A stretch of DNA of 64,000 nucleotides, from positions 2,604,001 through 2,668,000 of the forward strand of contig NZ_CP114901.1 in the NCBI RefSeq assembly GCF_027497175.1. The letters run 5' to 3'. The notes under the pieces were generated by a model, which saw only the letters and a list, made by a program, of their open reading frames with translations, had not been told where the DNA came from and did not search any database. The DNA is from Verrucosispora sp. WMMD573 (GTDB lineage Bacteria; Actinomycetota; Actinomycetes; Mycobacteriales; Micromonosporaceae). The translations under genes and the position numbers were made by a program. This document shows, one piece after another, positions 8,522-17,180 of the stretch (positions are counted from its first letter, which is position 1; every line of letters begins with the position of its first letter).

Positions 8522-8554
8522 ATGCCTAGGCCGTCGGAGAAAGGCGGACCATGA
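8522..8554 (+). CDS. Possible upstream ORF (MPRPSEKGGP) coupled to Tat gene
   Basis: A ten-codon ORF starts at ATG 8522, five bases after a TATAGC box (8511-8516). Its stop codon overlaps the start of the Tat-protein gene as ATGA at 8551-8554. The purine-rich bases inside it (8538-8548) double as the ribosome site of the next gene. It may be a translated leader that couples translation, or chance. Confidence 0.3.
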   Translation: MPRPSEKGGP

Positions 8555-9213
8555 CATCCCCATCTGTTTCGTTGTCCCGGCGCAGGCTGCTCGCCGGCAC
8601 CGTGGTCGCCTCGGCCGCAGCCGTCACCGCAACCGTCGCCGCCTCGCCCGCTGCGGCGGCCGGCCCGGTCCACCCGGCAGCACCGGCGGTCGTCCGCCAC
8701 GGGATCGCCACCGCACGACTGGCCGCACCGGCGGCCCTGCAACCGGACCTGCACGAGCGGCTGGGCGTCTGGCTGGCGTTCTGGTCGGCGAACTCACCGC
8801 ATCGCTGGAGCGTCCCCGTCGAGGTGGTCGGTACGGCCGACGCCGCCGGGGCGACGTTCACCCTGCGCGCCATCCGGGTGGTGCTGGAGGACCGGCCGCT
8901 CGACGCGTTCCGCGCCGGCCGAGGCGACCGGACGCACCTGGGCACCCTGGCCAGCCTGCATCACCACTGCGGCCAGGTGAGCGTCGCCGCCGATGGTGGG
9001 CTGCGCGTGGTCGACGCGGCGGCCGGGTTCACCGGCGCACCCGAGCAGGTCGCCTTCGCGGTCGCGGCCTGCCGCGAGCTGTGGGGCGTGCGTACCGCCG
9101 GTGCCAACACGTGGCACCACCAGGTGGGCCGCCTCGACGCCGTCTCCCGTTCCGGCTGGGCGGCCTTCACCAGGGCGGCACTTCGGCGCGGGCTACGTAC
9201 GGACACCTACTGA
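8551..9213 (+). CDS. Tat-exported protein of unknown function
   Basis: A 220-residue protein with a Tat signal: SRRRLLAG (residues 9-16), an Ala-rich hydrophobic core and a likely cleavage after AAAA near residue 37. I do not recognise the mature domain. It has a HHHC cluster (137-140), a second cysteine (174) and HH (189-190), which could bind metal, and an aromatic segment WLAFWSANSPHRWS (74-87). Tat use suggests it folds, perhaps with a cofactor, before export. The start ATG has an AAGG-like site and overlaps the small ORF upstream. Only 19 bases separate it from the next gene, so it opens a three-gene operon with the 86-residue and eight-cysteine proteins. Confidence 0.65.
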   Translation: MTSPSVSLSRRRLLAGTVVASAAAVTATVAASPAAAAGPVHPAAPAVVRHGIATARLAAPAALQPDLHERLGVWLAFWSANSPHRWSVPVEVVGTADAAGATFTLRAIRVVLEDRPLDAFRAGRGDRTHLGTLASLHHHCGQVSVAADGGLRVVDAAAGFTGAPEQVAFAVAACRELWGVRTAGANTWHHQVGRLDAVSRSGWAAFTRAALRRGLRTDTY

Positions 9214-9232
9214 ACGAACCGGAGGAAACACC

Positions 9233-9493
9233 ATGGCACGCCACGAGTTCCGCTTCGTGGTCGACGGCGTCGACCTCACATCCGAGCAGCAGAGCCAGAT
9301 TGCCGGTGAGATCCAGAAGGCTGGCCTGGCCGCGCTCTCGGTCGCCGGCACCAAACTCAGCAATCCACTCGCCCTCGGCCACGCCAACCTGCGGCTGCGG
9401 CCCGAGTGGTACGGCCTGTGGGTGATCGACGGTCCGTTCGCCCAGGACCTCGGTGAGAAGATCAACGACATCGGCTTCTGGTTGCAGAAGTGA
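9233..9493 (+). CDS. 86-residue conserved-looking protein of unknown function
   Basis: A small soluble protein, second gene of the operon. It starts at ATG 9233 after a strong GGAGGAAA ribosome site. The N-terminal strand EFRFVVDGVDLTSEQQ is followed by a helix SQIAGEIQKAGLAAL and a C-terminal part with PEWYGLWVIDGP and INDIGFWLQK. There is no signal peptide and no cysteine. Its stop overlaps the start of the eight-cysteine protein gene (GTGA), so the two are made together and may form a complex. The size and the amphipathic helix would also fit a RiPP-like precursor or leader protein, but no core or cleavage site is evident. Confidence 0.6.
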   Translation: MARHEFRFVVDGVDLTSEQQSQIAGEIQKAGLAALSVAGTKLSNPLALGHANLRLRPEWYGLWVIDGPFAQDLGEKINDIGFWLQK

Positions 9494-9894
9494 CCGGACC
9501 GCCGCAGGGACCGGCTCCGTCGGGGGAGCGGATGTGCCCGAGTACGCCCGCGGGCAACGCCACGGTGTTCCTCGGCATGATCACCCCGGCGGGCCGGGTC
9601 GCGTACGTGACCCCGGCCCTGCCCGCCGAGGTGGCCGTCGCCGCAGCGACGTCGGACGCCCCGGTGGAGGCCCGCTACCGACTCGCCGGTCCCTGCGTCA
9701 CCAGCCAGTGCGGCTTCTGGACCGGTGATCACTGCGGGCTCGGCGAACGCCTCGTCGCGTCGTACGCGCAGACCGTCGGCGAACCGGAGGTGGAACTGCC
9801 CCGCTGTGCCATCCGGCGCACCTGCCGCTGGTTCGCCGAACAGGGACCGGCCGCCTGCGCCGCCTGCGCCCACGTGGTCACCGACGCCCGCTGA
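9490..9894 (+). CDS. Eight-cysteine putative metal-binding protein
   Basis: A 134-residue protein with cysteines at 16, 69, 74, 82, 106, 112, 123 and 126. They form GPCVTSQCGFWTGDHCGLG and LPRCAIRRTCRWF...ACAAC, a spacing that suggests an Fe-S cluster or zinc site. The stretch ATVFLGMITPAGRVAYV before the first cluster looks like a small beta domain. It has no signal peptide, so it probably works in the cytoplasm. It starts at GTG 9490, overlapping the preceding stop by four bases. I recall proteins with the same cysteine pattern but cannot name a family. It is the last gene of the unknown operon. Confidence 0.62.
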   Translation: MTGPPQGPAPSGERMCPSTPAGNATVFLGMITPAGRVAYVTPALPAEVAVAAATSDAPVEARYRLAGPCVTSQCGFWTGDHCGLGERLVASYAQTVGEPEVELPRCAIRRTCRWFAEQGPAACAACAHVVTDAR

Positions 9895-9927
9895 GCCGCG
9901 ACGCCCCGGCGTGTCGGTCCGGTCGGC

Positions 9928-9933
9928 TACCGT
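9928..9933 (+). promoter_or_regulatory. -10 element (TACCGT) of leaderless ATPase gene
   Basis: TACCGT lies 8 bases before ATG 9942, consistent with a leaderless transcript; no ribosome site is present. Confidence 0.45.
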
Positions 9934-9941
9934 CGGTTGCC

Positions 9942-12900
9942 ATGGGCGTGCAGGCGGGTGGATTCATGATCGGGCGGGATCATCCGGCCGCTCTGTTGCG
10001 GGCCGAGGTCGACCGGGCCACCGCCAGCCACGGCGGGCTGGTGCTGGTCGCCGGGGAGCCCGGCATCGGCAAGACGACCCTGGTGACCGCCGCAGCCGAC
10101 GAGGCCCGTCGACGGGGCGCACTGGTGCTTGGTGGCGCCTGCTGGGATTCGGCGAGCGCCCCCGGATTCTGGCCCTGGACGCAGGTGTTGCGCCGGCTGC
10201 GCCGGTCGCCGGAGGACTGGGCGCTCGCCAGGGAATCCGCCGAGCCGGCGCTCGCCCTGCTGCTCGGTGAGGCGAGTTCCCTCGCGCCGGGCACCGCTCG
10301 CGCCGCGACGAGTTCCCCGGTGCCGGACATCGCGCACGCCGAGGCGGCCCCCTTGATGCCGGCCAGCGTCGCCGACGAGGGCGATGCGGCGGAGCAGGAA
10401 GCCTTCGCCCTCTACGACGCGGTCACCACCGCGCTGGTCGCCGTCTCGCAGCGCCGGCCGGTCATGGTGATCCTCGACGACCTGCACTGGGCCGACGCGG
10501 CGTCGATGCGGCTACTGCGGTTCGCCGCGCAGCACACCTGGTTCGAGCGGCTGCTGCTCGTCGGCACCTACCGCGACGCCGAGGTGGAGGCCGCCGACCA
10601 TCCACTGCGGCCGCTGCTGATGTCACTGGTGGCCAAGGCCACCACGATCAGCCTCGCCGGCCTGACCCGCGACGAGGTCGGCGAGCTGATGACCCGCACC
10701 GCCGGCCGGGTGCCCGATGCGAACTGCGTCGACGACGTACACCGACGCACCGGCGGAAACCCCTTCTTCGTGGAGCAGACCGCCCGGCTCTGGCACGCCG
10801 ACGGCGGGCTGGCGGCCATTCCTCCCGGCGTACGGGAGGTGGTGCGGCGGCGGCTGGATCACCTGCCCGCCATGGTGGCCGAGGCGCTCACCGTCGCCGC
10901 CGTGCTGGGGCGGGAGTTCCACGGCGAGGTCCTCGCGGCCGGTGTCGGCCTGCCGCCGACCCGGGTCGATGAGTTGCTGGCGGTCGCGGTCACCGCGCGA
11001 CTGCTGTTCGGCCTGGGTGACGGCCGCTACGCCTTCGTGCATGACCTGGTCCGCGAGACGCTCTACGACGCGCTGACCGAGGACGACCGCAGGGCGCGGC
11101 ACGCCGCCGTGGTGCGGGCCGTCGAGCAGCACGAAACGCTGGACCGGTTGCTGATCCCGGCGGATGTCGCCCGCCACGCGTGGCTGGCCGGTGCGCACCT
11201 GGAGGCGTTCCGCGTCACCGAGTTGCTGCTCGACGCGGCGCGGGACGCCCGGTGCCGGCTGGCGCTGGAGGAGTCCACCGTGCACCTCCGGCGGGCGCTG
11301 GAGGTGGCCCGGGACGACCTTCAGCGGGTAAAGATCATGACGGCGTTGACCGACCAGCTCTTTCACTGTGGCGCCCGCGAGGAGGCTCGCCAACTGCTCA
11401 GCGACGCCACGGCGTTGGCCCTGACGGTCGACGACCAGGCGACGCTGGCCCGCTTCGCGCTCAACGTACGTCGCCACTGGCAGCTCGAGCCGATACCCGG
11501 CATCGACGGCGAGGCGCTGCTGAGGGAGGCGTACCGGCGGCTGATCGGCGAGCCCGACGACACCGCCGGGCCGGCGGTCCTCGAAGCAGACCTGATCACC
11601 GCCACCGAGACGCTCGCCCGGTCGACGCGCGACGACGAGGCGCTCACCTTCAGCCTCTGGGTGCGGCACGACTCCACCTGGGGGTTGGGCACCGCCACCG
11701 ACCGGGCCGCCCTGACCGGCGAGATCCGCGACGTCGCGCGTCGCGGCGGCGACCGGGAAACCGAGCTGTGGTCCACCTCCCTGCGCTGGGTGGCGTTGCT
11801 GGAACTCGGCGATCCGCGCTATCTCGACGAACTGACCGCCTTCGTCACCGGCGGACGACAGACCGGCAAGCCTCGGCACCAGATGGCGGCAGCCATCGAC
11901 GGCGGCATAATCGGCGCCTTCCGCGGCGACTTCGCCGGGGCGGAAAACTGCTACGCCGAGCTCGGTGAGCTGGACGACTGGGAGCACGCCGACCATGCCT
12001 TTCTCGGCCACCATCTGCGCTGGGCGTTGCAGCTGCTGCGGGGCCGGCTCGACGACGCCGACGCACTGCTCGACGGGCTCGCCGCGAAAGATCATCCGCA
12101 TCTCGGCCTGCTGCGGGCGATCACCGCCGCCGAACGCGGCGACCACCGGGCGGCGGCCGACCTCACCGCGGAACTCGAAGCGGCGGGTACTCGGATCACC
12201 GGGTCGATCTCGCCGCTGTGGTTGCGGTTGCGCGCGCAGGCCACGGTCGGCGACCCGAGCCGCTGCGCCGAAGTCCGTGCGGCGCTGCTGCCGTACCGGG
12301 GCCAGTGGCTCGTCTCGCTGTACGGCTGCGACGTCAGCGGCCCGGTCGATCATTGGCTCGCCGTGGTCGACGCCGTGGAGCAACGCTGGGACGACGCCGT
12401 AGCCGGTTCCTCCGCCGCCCGCGCCGCCGCTGACCGGATGGGTGCCCGCCCCTGGTCGCTGATCGCCCGGGCCGCACTCGCCGACGCCTTGGACGCCCGT
12501 GGTGGCCCGGGAGACGCCACGAGCGCCGCCGCGCTGCGCGTCGAGACCGAGCGCGAGGCCCGCGAACTCGACATGCCGCAGATCCTGGCCCGACTCGCCG
12601 CCGCCCCGGCCTTGCCAGCCGTCGAGCAACCCGAACGGCACGCCGCGACGCTCCCGGCCGCCGGCCCCGCGACGGCGGGCTCTGTGGCGGCGGGCTCTGT
12701 GGCGGCGGGCTCTGCGAAGGCGGGCTCCGTGGCGGCGGGCTCTGTGGCGGCCGACGGGGCGGTGGCAGGGACAGCGGCGGGGTTGGCGGCTGGCCCGGCG
12801 TGGACGGCCGCAGCCGGGTGGGGGCCGGGCGGGTCGGCTATGGGGTCGGCACCGGTAGGGACGGCCGGCAACGGTGGTGCGGTGGGACCGGCGTACGAGT

Positions 12901-13436
12901 TCCGGCGCGACGGAGCCGTCTGGCGGCTCACCTTCGACGGCGGCACGGTTCATCTACCCGATGCCAAGGGGCTGCACGACCTGCGACTCCTGCTCGGCCG
13001 CCCGGGGGCCGACGTGCCCGCGGTCGAGCTGCTCGATCCGGCTGCCGGGCCGGAACTTGTCGCTGCCCGTCGGATGAGCGGAGATCAGGTGCTCGACGAC
13101 GAGGCGAAGAACCGCTACCGGCGCCACCTGGCACGGCTCGACGACGAGATCGACCTGGCGGCCGGGCGCGGTGACGAGCGCAGGGTTGTGGCGTTGGACA
13201 ATGAGCGGCAGGCATTGATCGACCAGTTGAAGGCTGCCGCTGGGCTGGCCGGTCGTACTCGTCGGCTGGGTGACGAGGCGGAACGGGCCCGCAAGACGGT
13301 CACCGCCCGTATCCGCGACACCCTACGGCGTCTTGACGAACGGCACCCACCCCTCGCCATCCACCTGCGAGCCACGATCTCCACCGGCGCCGCCTGCCGC
13401 TACCTCCCACCCACCCCCCTCCCCTGGCACCTCTAA
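9942..13436 (+). CDS. Large AAA/STAND ATPase, LAL-regulator-like without HTH
   Basis: A 1164-residue STAND-type ATPase of the LuxR/LAL-like group. Walker A is AGEPGIGKTT (residues 32-41), Walker B is MVILDDLHWAD, and GTYRDAE is the sensor region. The middle (about 400-900) is a helical TPR-like array. Instead of a LuxR HTH, it ends in a domain beginning YEFRRDGAVWRLTFDGGTVHLPDAKGL and a coiled-coil-like RTRRLGDEAERARKTVTARIRDTLRRLDERHP segment seen at the end of many actinobacterial ATPases of this kind. An Ala/Gly/Ser/Val linker with a 15-base DNA repeat (about 12675-12755) joins the two. It may act as a signal-integrating scaffold; a DNA target is not evident. It is leaderless and stands alone. 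Confidence 0.78.
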   Translation: MGVQAGGFMIGRDHPAALLRAEVDRATASHGGLVLVAGEPGIGKTTLVTAAADEARRRGALVLGGACWDSASAPGFWPWTQVLRRLRRSPEDWALARESAEPALALLLGEASSLAPGTARAATSSPVPDIAHAEAAPLMPASVADEGDAAEQEAFALYDAVTTALVAVSQRRPVMVILDDLHWADAASMRLLRFAAQHTWFERLLLVGTYRDAEVEAADHPLRPLLMSLVAKATTISLAGLTRDEVGELMTRTAGRVPDANCVDDVHRRTGGNPFFVEQTARLWHADGGLAAIPPGVREVVRRRLDHLPAMVAEALTVAAVLGREFHGEVLAAGVGLPPTRVDELLAVAVTARLLFGLGDGRYAFVHDLVRETLYDALTEDDRRARHAAVVRAVEQHETLDRLLIPADVARHAWLAGAHLEAFRVTELLLDAARDARCRLALEESTVHLRRALEVARDDLQRVKIMTALTDQLFHCGAREEARQLLSDATALALTVDDQATLARFALNVRRHWQLEPIPGIDGEALLREAYRRLIGEPDDTAGPAVLEADLITATETLARSTRDDEALTFSLWVRHDSTWGLGTATDRAALTGEIRDVARRGGDRETELWSTSLRWVALLELGDPRYLDELTAFVTGGRQTGKPRHQMAAAIDGGIIGAFRGDFAGAENCYAELGELDDWEHADHAFLGHHLRWALQLLRGRLDDADALLDGLAAKDHPHLGLLRAITAAERGDHRAAADLTAELEAAGTRITGSISPLWLRLRAQATVGDPSRCAEVRAALLPYRGQWLVSLYGCDVSGPVDHWLAVVDAVEQRWDDAVAGSSAARAAADRMGARPWSLIARAALADALDARGGPGDATSAAALRVETEREARELDMPQILARLAAAPALPAVEQPERHAATLPAAGPATAGSVAAGSVAAGSAKAGSVAAGSVAADGAVAGTAAGLAAGPAWTAAAGWGPGGSAMGSAPVGTAGNGGAVGPAYEFRRDGAVWRLTFDGGTVHLPDAKGLHDLRLLLGRPGADVPAVELLDPAAGPELVAARRMSGDQVLDDEAKNRYRRHLARLDDEIDLAAGRGDERRVVALDNERQALIDQLKAAAGLAGRTRRLGDEAERARKTVTARIRDTLRRLDERHPPLAIHLRATISTGAACRYLPPTPLPWHL

Positions 13437-13475
13437 CCCCACCCGCCCCTGCCCCACCTCGCCTGTCCAATAAGT

Positions 13476-13534
13476 TTGATCATGAGGTTAGCGGCGTATT
13501 CGATCTCTACGAGTGCCGCTAACCTCATGATCAA
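13476..13534. terminator. Perfect 20-bp inverted repeat
   Basis: TTGATCATGAGGTTAGCGGC (13476-13495) and its exact complement (13515-13534) enclose a 19-base loop. It sits between the convergent ATPase and ABC permease genes, so it probably ends both transcripts. The arms are far less GC-rich than the surroundings and there is no T-tract. Confidence 0.65.
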
Positions 13535-13582
13535 CGGGGCTATTCAGGGGGCGGGTGGGGGCAGGGGGATGGGGTGGGTGGG

Positions 13583-14440
13583 TTAGCGGCGGTTGTAGCG
13601 GTACATGGTCAGGGTGCCGAAGACCACGATGAAGGCGGCGCTCCAGAGCATGATCCACATCATCGCCGAGGCGTCGGTGGTGCCGGCCATGGCCGCGCGT
13701 ACCGACGACACCAGGTGGGTGATCGGGTTGGCCTTGACGAACGCCTGGAGCCAGCCGGGCATGGTGGACGGGTCGACGAAGACGTTGCTCAGGAACGTCA
13801 GCGGGAACAGCACCATCATGCTGACCCCCATCACCGACTTCTCGCTGCGCAGGACCAGCCCGAAGAACGTCCACACCCAGGAGAACGCGAAGGAGAAGAC
13901 CACCAGCAGGCCGATCCCGGCGAGGACGCCGATCACGCCCCCGTCGGGGCGGAAGCCGAGCACCAGCCCGACGCCGAGGATCACCAGCGCGGCGAGGACG
14001 TAGCGCAGCACGTCGCCGACGATCATGCCGACCAGCGCGGCAGGTCGCCAGACCGGCAGCGTCCGGAACCGGTCGAAGACCCCTTTCTCGATGTCGGTGT
14101 TCAACCCGACCCCGGTGTACATCGTGATCATCACGACGCTGGTCACCATGATGCCCGGCAGGAAGAACTGCAAATAGTCACGGGGGCTGTCGGCGAGCGC
14201 GCCACCGAACAGGTACGTGAACATCAGCACCATGATGATCGGGAACGCGGTCACGTCGAACAGTTGCTCCGGCACGTGCTTGATCTTCAGCAGGGCGCGC
14301 CAGCTGAAGGTGAGCGACGCCGACAGCGGGCTCGGCCGGGGCGGTCGCGCGCCCGGTGCGAGGACCGTCGCGAGCGCCTCGGAGGAGGGTACGAAGACCG
14401 TCGGCGCGCGGCCGGTCGAGGTGGCGGTGTCGCTGCTCAT
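13583..14440 (-). CDS. ABC-2 type permease, DrrB-like
   Basis: A 285-residue membrane subunit of an ABC-2 exporter. A short cytoplasmic N-terminus is followed by six hydrophobic segments, with the typical helix pair region [16 protein letters not shown] and the C-terminal DRFRTLPV and [12 protein letters not shown] segments of DrrB/NodJ-like permeases. It overlaps the end of the ATPase gene upstream by four bases (ATGA), so the two form an operon. It is expected to export a hydrophobic compound such as an antibiotic. No regulator lies in the operon. Confidence 0.88.
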   Translation of the reverse strand: MSSDTATSTGRAPTVFVPSSEALATVLAPGARPPRPSPLSASLTFSWRALLKIKHVPEQLFDVTAFPIIMVLMFTYLFGGALADSPRDYLQFFLPGIMVTSVVMITMYTGVGLNTDIEKGVFDRFRTLPVWRPAALVGMIVGDVLRYVLAALVILGVGLVLGFRPDGGVIGVLAGIGLLVVFSFAFSWVWTFFGLVLRSEKSVMGVSMMVLFPLTFLSNVFVDPSTMPGWLQAFVKANPITHLVSSVRAAMAGTTDASAMMWIMLWSAAFIVVFGTLTMYRYNRR

Positions 14441-15453
14441 CGGGCTGCCTCCAGCTCGTCGTCCCGTTCGTCGGTGGCCGCACCGGCGGGGTGGTCGGTC
14501 AGGGCCAGGAAGACCTCGTCCAGGCTCGGCTGGCCGAGGGAGAAGTCGTCGACCACGATCCCGGCCCGGGACAGCTCGCCCAGTGCCCGGGCGGCCTGCG
14601 CGCTGGCGTCCAGTTCGCTGCCGTCGCCACCGACACGGGCAGTGATCGCCACCGGGTCGGCCTCCAGCTGGACCGGCACGCTCAGCGTCGCCTGCAACAA
14701 CCGCTCAGCCTCGGGCCGCTGGTCGGCGTTGCGCAGCCGCAGGTGAACCGTGCCGGAGCCGACCGATGACTTCAGCTCGCCCGGGGTGCCCTCCGCGATC
14801 ACCCGGCCGTGGTCGACCACCGCGATCCGGCTCGCCAGTTTGTCGGCCTCGTCCAGGTACTGCGTGGTCAGCAGCACGGTGGTGCCGTGCGCGACGACGG
14901 CCCGGACGATCTCCCACACCTGGTTACGGCTGCGTGGGTCCAACCCGGTGGTCGGCTCGTCGAGGAAGAGCAGATCCGGGGTGTTGAGGATGCTCGCCGC
15001 GATGTCGATGCGTCGCCGCATGCCGCCCGAGTACTTCTTCACCTGCCGTCCGGCCGCCTCGGTCAGCCCGAACGCGGTAAGCAACTGCTCCGCCCGTTGC
15101 CGGGCGGCGGACTTGGGCAACCCGAGCAGCCGGCCGAGCAGGATTAGGTTCTCCGTGCCGGTCAGGTCCTCGTCCACCGAGGCGTACTGGCCGGTCAGGC
15201 TGACCCGGGCGCGTACCGCGTCGGCCTCGCCGACCACGTCGTGACCGAACACCCGGGCCTGCCCGCCGTCCGGGCGCAACAGGGTGGCCAGTACGCGTAC
15301 CGCTGTGGTCTTGCCGGCCCCGTTCGGACCGAGCAGTCCGTACACGGCGCCGGCCGGAACCTGGAGGTCGATGCCGGCGAGCGCGCGGGTCTCGCCGAAC
15401 GACCGGGTCAGACCCTCGGCCTCGATGGCGAGGCCGGTGGTGCGTCTACTCAT
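14437..15453 (-). CDS. ABC exporter ATP-binding protein, DrrA-like
   Basis: ATPase partner of the DrrB-like permease. Walker A is GPNGAGKTT, the signature is YSGGMRRR, Walker B is [12 protein letters not shown], and the DrrA-type C-terminal domain runs from about residue 235, ending ...[20 protein letters not shown] place the start at ATG 15453 (MSRRTTGL), which has GGAAGGAA about 12 bases before it; the ATG at 15474 would put that site inside the gene. The length, 338 residues, is usual for DrrA. Daunorubicin-resistance-type proteins of this group pump out self-made or foreign drugs. Confidence 0.87.
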   Translation of the reverse strand: MSRRTTGLAIEAEGLTRSFGETRALAGIDLQVPAGAVYGLLGPNGAGKTTAVRVLATLLRPDGGQARVFGHDVVGEADAVRARVSLTGQYASVDEDLTGTENLILLGRLLGLPKSAARQRAEQLLTAFGLTEAAGRQVKKYSGGMRRRIDIAASILNTPDLLFLDEPTTGLDPRSRNQVWEIVRAVVAHGTTVLLTTQYLDEADKLASRIAVVDHGRVIAEGTPGELKSSVGSGTVHLRLRNADQRPEAERLLQATLSVPVQLEADPVAITARVGGDGSELDASAQAARALGELSRAGIVVDDFSLGQPSLDEVFLALTDHPAGAATDERDDELEAAR

Positions 15454-15622
15454 GATTGCGAAGTTTCCTTCCATTCGTCACGCCGATGAGCCAGGCCGCC
15501 GGGACCCAGCGCCCCACCACACCCCACGGGTACGACAGAATGCTCCTCCCTGTGACCACCCGCCAGCTACAACGACACCGGCCGGCGGGAGTCGTCGGCT
15601 CAACCCAGAGGCGCGAGACAGC

Positions 15623-15661
15623 GGACGGCCGCCGCTAGATCAGATCTAGCGGCGGCCGTCC
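15623..15661. terminator. Perfect 39-bp palindrome
   Basis: The 19-base arm GGACGGCCGCCGCTAGATC (15623-15641), one central A and the exact complement (15643-15661). It lies about 70 bases beyond the stop of the minus-strand aldo/keto reductase and upstream of the ABC operon. It may end the reductase transcript, or serve as an operator for the ABC operon. Confidence 0.6.
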
Positions 15662-15728
15662 CGACGCCCGCGGCACCGGTCCGCGCGCCACCCACCCGCA
15701 GTGCGGCCAGCCGCGCTGCCGGCCCCCG

Positions 15729-16715
15729 TTACCAGGCGGTGTCGAGCCGGTGCCGTTGCTCGGGCGTGAGTTCCAGGTCCACGGCGGCGAGGCTCTCGTT
15801 CAACTGCGCCACCGAGGAGACTCCCACCAGCGGGATGGTGGGAACGTCGCCGTCGAGCAGCCAGGCCAGCACCACCTGGTTGGCCGTCGCGCCGGTCTGC
15901 GCCGCCACCTCGCGGAGCGCGGCCAGCCGCACCGGGGCGCTCGGCAGGTCGTACCCCGGCCCCAGCGGCTTGTCGTCGCGGACGTAGGCGCCCCACAGCA
16001 GTGACCCGTACGACACCAGGGTCAGGCCAGGCTCGGCCCGCAGGTAGCTGACCAGTTCGCCACCGACCGCGCCCACGTTGCCGTCGGGGTCGAGGTCGGT
16101 CGGGCCGTCCAGTCGGGCCGGCAGGTAGCTGCGGTGGTACTGGAGTACCTCGTACCCGGGCAGGCCGGCCGCGGCGGCCAGTGCTCGGGCGCGCTCCACC
16201 CGCCAGGTGCGGTGGTTGCTCGCGCCGAGCAGCCCCACGGTGCCCTCGGCGACCAACTCGGCGAAACCCTCCACGGTCTCCCGTAGCGGCACCCGGTGAT
16301 CCTCGATGTGGGCGTAGAGCAGGTCCAGCCGGTTCATGCCGAGACGTTCCCGGCTGCGTTCGGCGGACTCCCGGATCACCTTGGCCGACAGCCCTTCCGG
16401 GTTGTCCAGGTAGCTGGTGCCGGGGGCCAGTGGCCGGGCGCCGAGCTTCGTGGCGATGACGATCTCGTCGCCGACGCCCCGGCTGCGCCGCCACCGACCG
16501 AGCAACTCCTCGCTCTCGCCGCCCTGCCCGCCGGTCATCCAGAACGCGTAGTTGTCCGACGTGTCGATGAAGGTGCCGCCGACCTCGACGAACCGGTCGA
16601 GGATCGCGTAGGCGGTGGCCTCGTCGGTCTTCGTGCCGAACAGCATCGCCCCGAGGCTGAGCACGCTGACCTCGCGCCGGGTACGCGGGTCGCTGCCGAT
16701 CGTGCGGTACCGCAT
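15729..16715 (-). CDS. Aldo/keto reductase
   Basis: A 328-residue NADPH-dependent aldo/keto reductase (TIM barrel). The tetrad is visible as Asp51 and Tyr56 (FIDTSDNY), Lys in IATKLG and His in LLYAHIEDH. The C-terminal cofactor-binding region is VPTIPLVGVSSVAQLNESL. The start is ATG 16715 with AGGAG close before it; the longer frame to 16955 would run through the promoter and is rejected. A MerR-type promoter stands upstream, so expression is probably switched on by a small-molecule or stress signal. The substrate is unknown. Confidence 0.88.
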   Translation of the reverse strand: MRYRTIGSDPRTRREVSVLSLGAMLFGTKTDEATAYAILDRFVEVGGTFIDTSDNYAFWMTGGQGGESEELLGRWRRSRGVGDEIVIATKLGARPLAPGTSYLDNPEGLSAKVIRESAERSRERLGMNRLDLLYAHIEDHRVPLRETVEGFAELVAEGTVGLLGASNHRTWRVERARALAAAAGLPGYEVLQYHRSYLPARLDGPTDLDPDGNVGAVGGELVSYLRAEPGLTLVSYGSLLWGAYVRDDKPLGPGYDLPSAPVRLAALREVAAQTGATANQVVLAWLLDGDVPTIPLVGVSSVAQLNESLAAVDLELTPEQRHRLDTAW

Positions 16716-16756
16716 GGAAACTCCTCTCGCGCGTCCGAACCGATGGACGCGGCACC

Positions 16757-16787
16757 AGCCTGCGTCTTCGAGCGCACTCGAGGTCAA
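16757..16787 (-). promoter_or_regulatory. MerR-type promoter with 19-bp spacer
   Basis: On the minus strand, a -35 TTGACC (16787-16782) is separated by 19 bases from a -10 CAGGCT (16762-16757). The spacer carries the dyad TCGAG-TGCG-CTCGA. Overlong spacers with a central dyad are the mark of MerR-family activators. No merR gene lies next to it in this window. Confidence 0.65.
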
Positions 16788-16962
16788 CCCCTCGACCCTG
16801 CCCACTTGGCCGAAGGTCCATCGACGGTGGCACCTGAACCCGGTGCGCATCGGCAGTCCTACCCATACGGTGTGTTCCTGCCCGATGTCACTGAGTAGAG
16901 GAGTCGCCGGTGCCGCAGCTGCCGGACCTGCCATGCGGCTTGGAGTACGCGGCACTCACTCG

Positions 16963-17169
16963 ATGGTGCGGTGGGCCGCGGAGCACGAACGGTTCGAGCG
17001 GGTCGTGCTGGTGCGCTTGACCAGCCGCCGGGAGCGGGCGTTGCGTAACCCGTACCGGGCCCTGCTCGACCGGGCACCGACGGCCCGTACCGCCGAGCGG
17101 ACCGTGATCGGCCGTCAGGCCACCGGTGGCAGCGGCCGGCCACGCCAGGCGGTGCGGACCGGCGGCTGA
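16963..17169 (+). CDS. Small basic hypothetical protein
   Basis: A 68-residue frame (from ATG 16963; ATG 16933 also possible) with strong third-position G/C bias and an Arg-rich composition, for example LVRLTSRRERALRNPYRALLD. No family is recognised and no clear ribosome site is seen. It is convergent with the Rho-N-like gene. It could be a real small protein or the remnant of a larger gene. The rest of 16716-17180 holds the MerR-type promoter and nothing else I can support. Confidence 0.3.
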   Translation: MVRWAAEHERFERVVLVRLTSRRERALRNPYRALLDRAPTARTAERTVIGRQATGGSGRPRQAVRTGG

Positions 17170-17180
17170 GCTGCGCCGGA

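Noticed and set aside
16885..16962. A longer N-terminus for the small ORF at 16963, or a 34-codon ORF at 16910
   Set aside because: Codon bias starts only after about 16960, and the alternative short frame has no other support.
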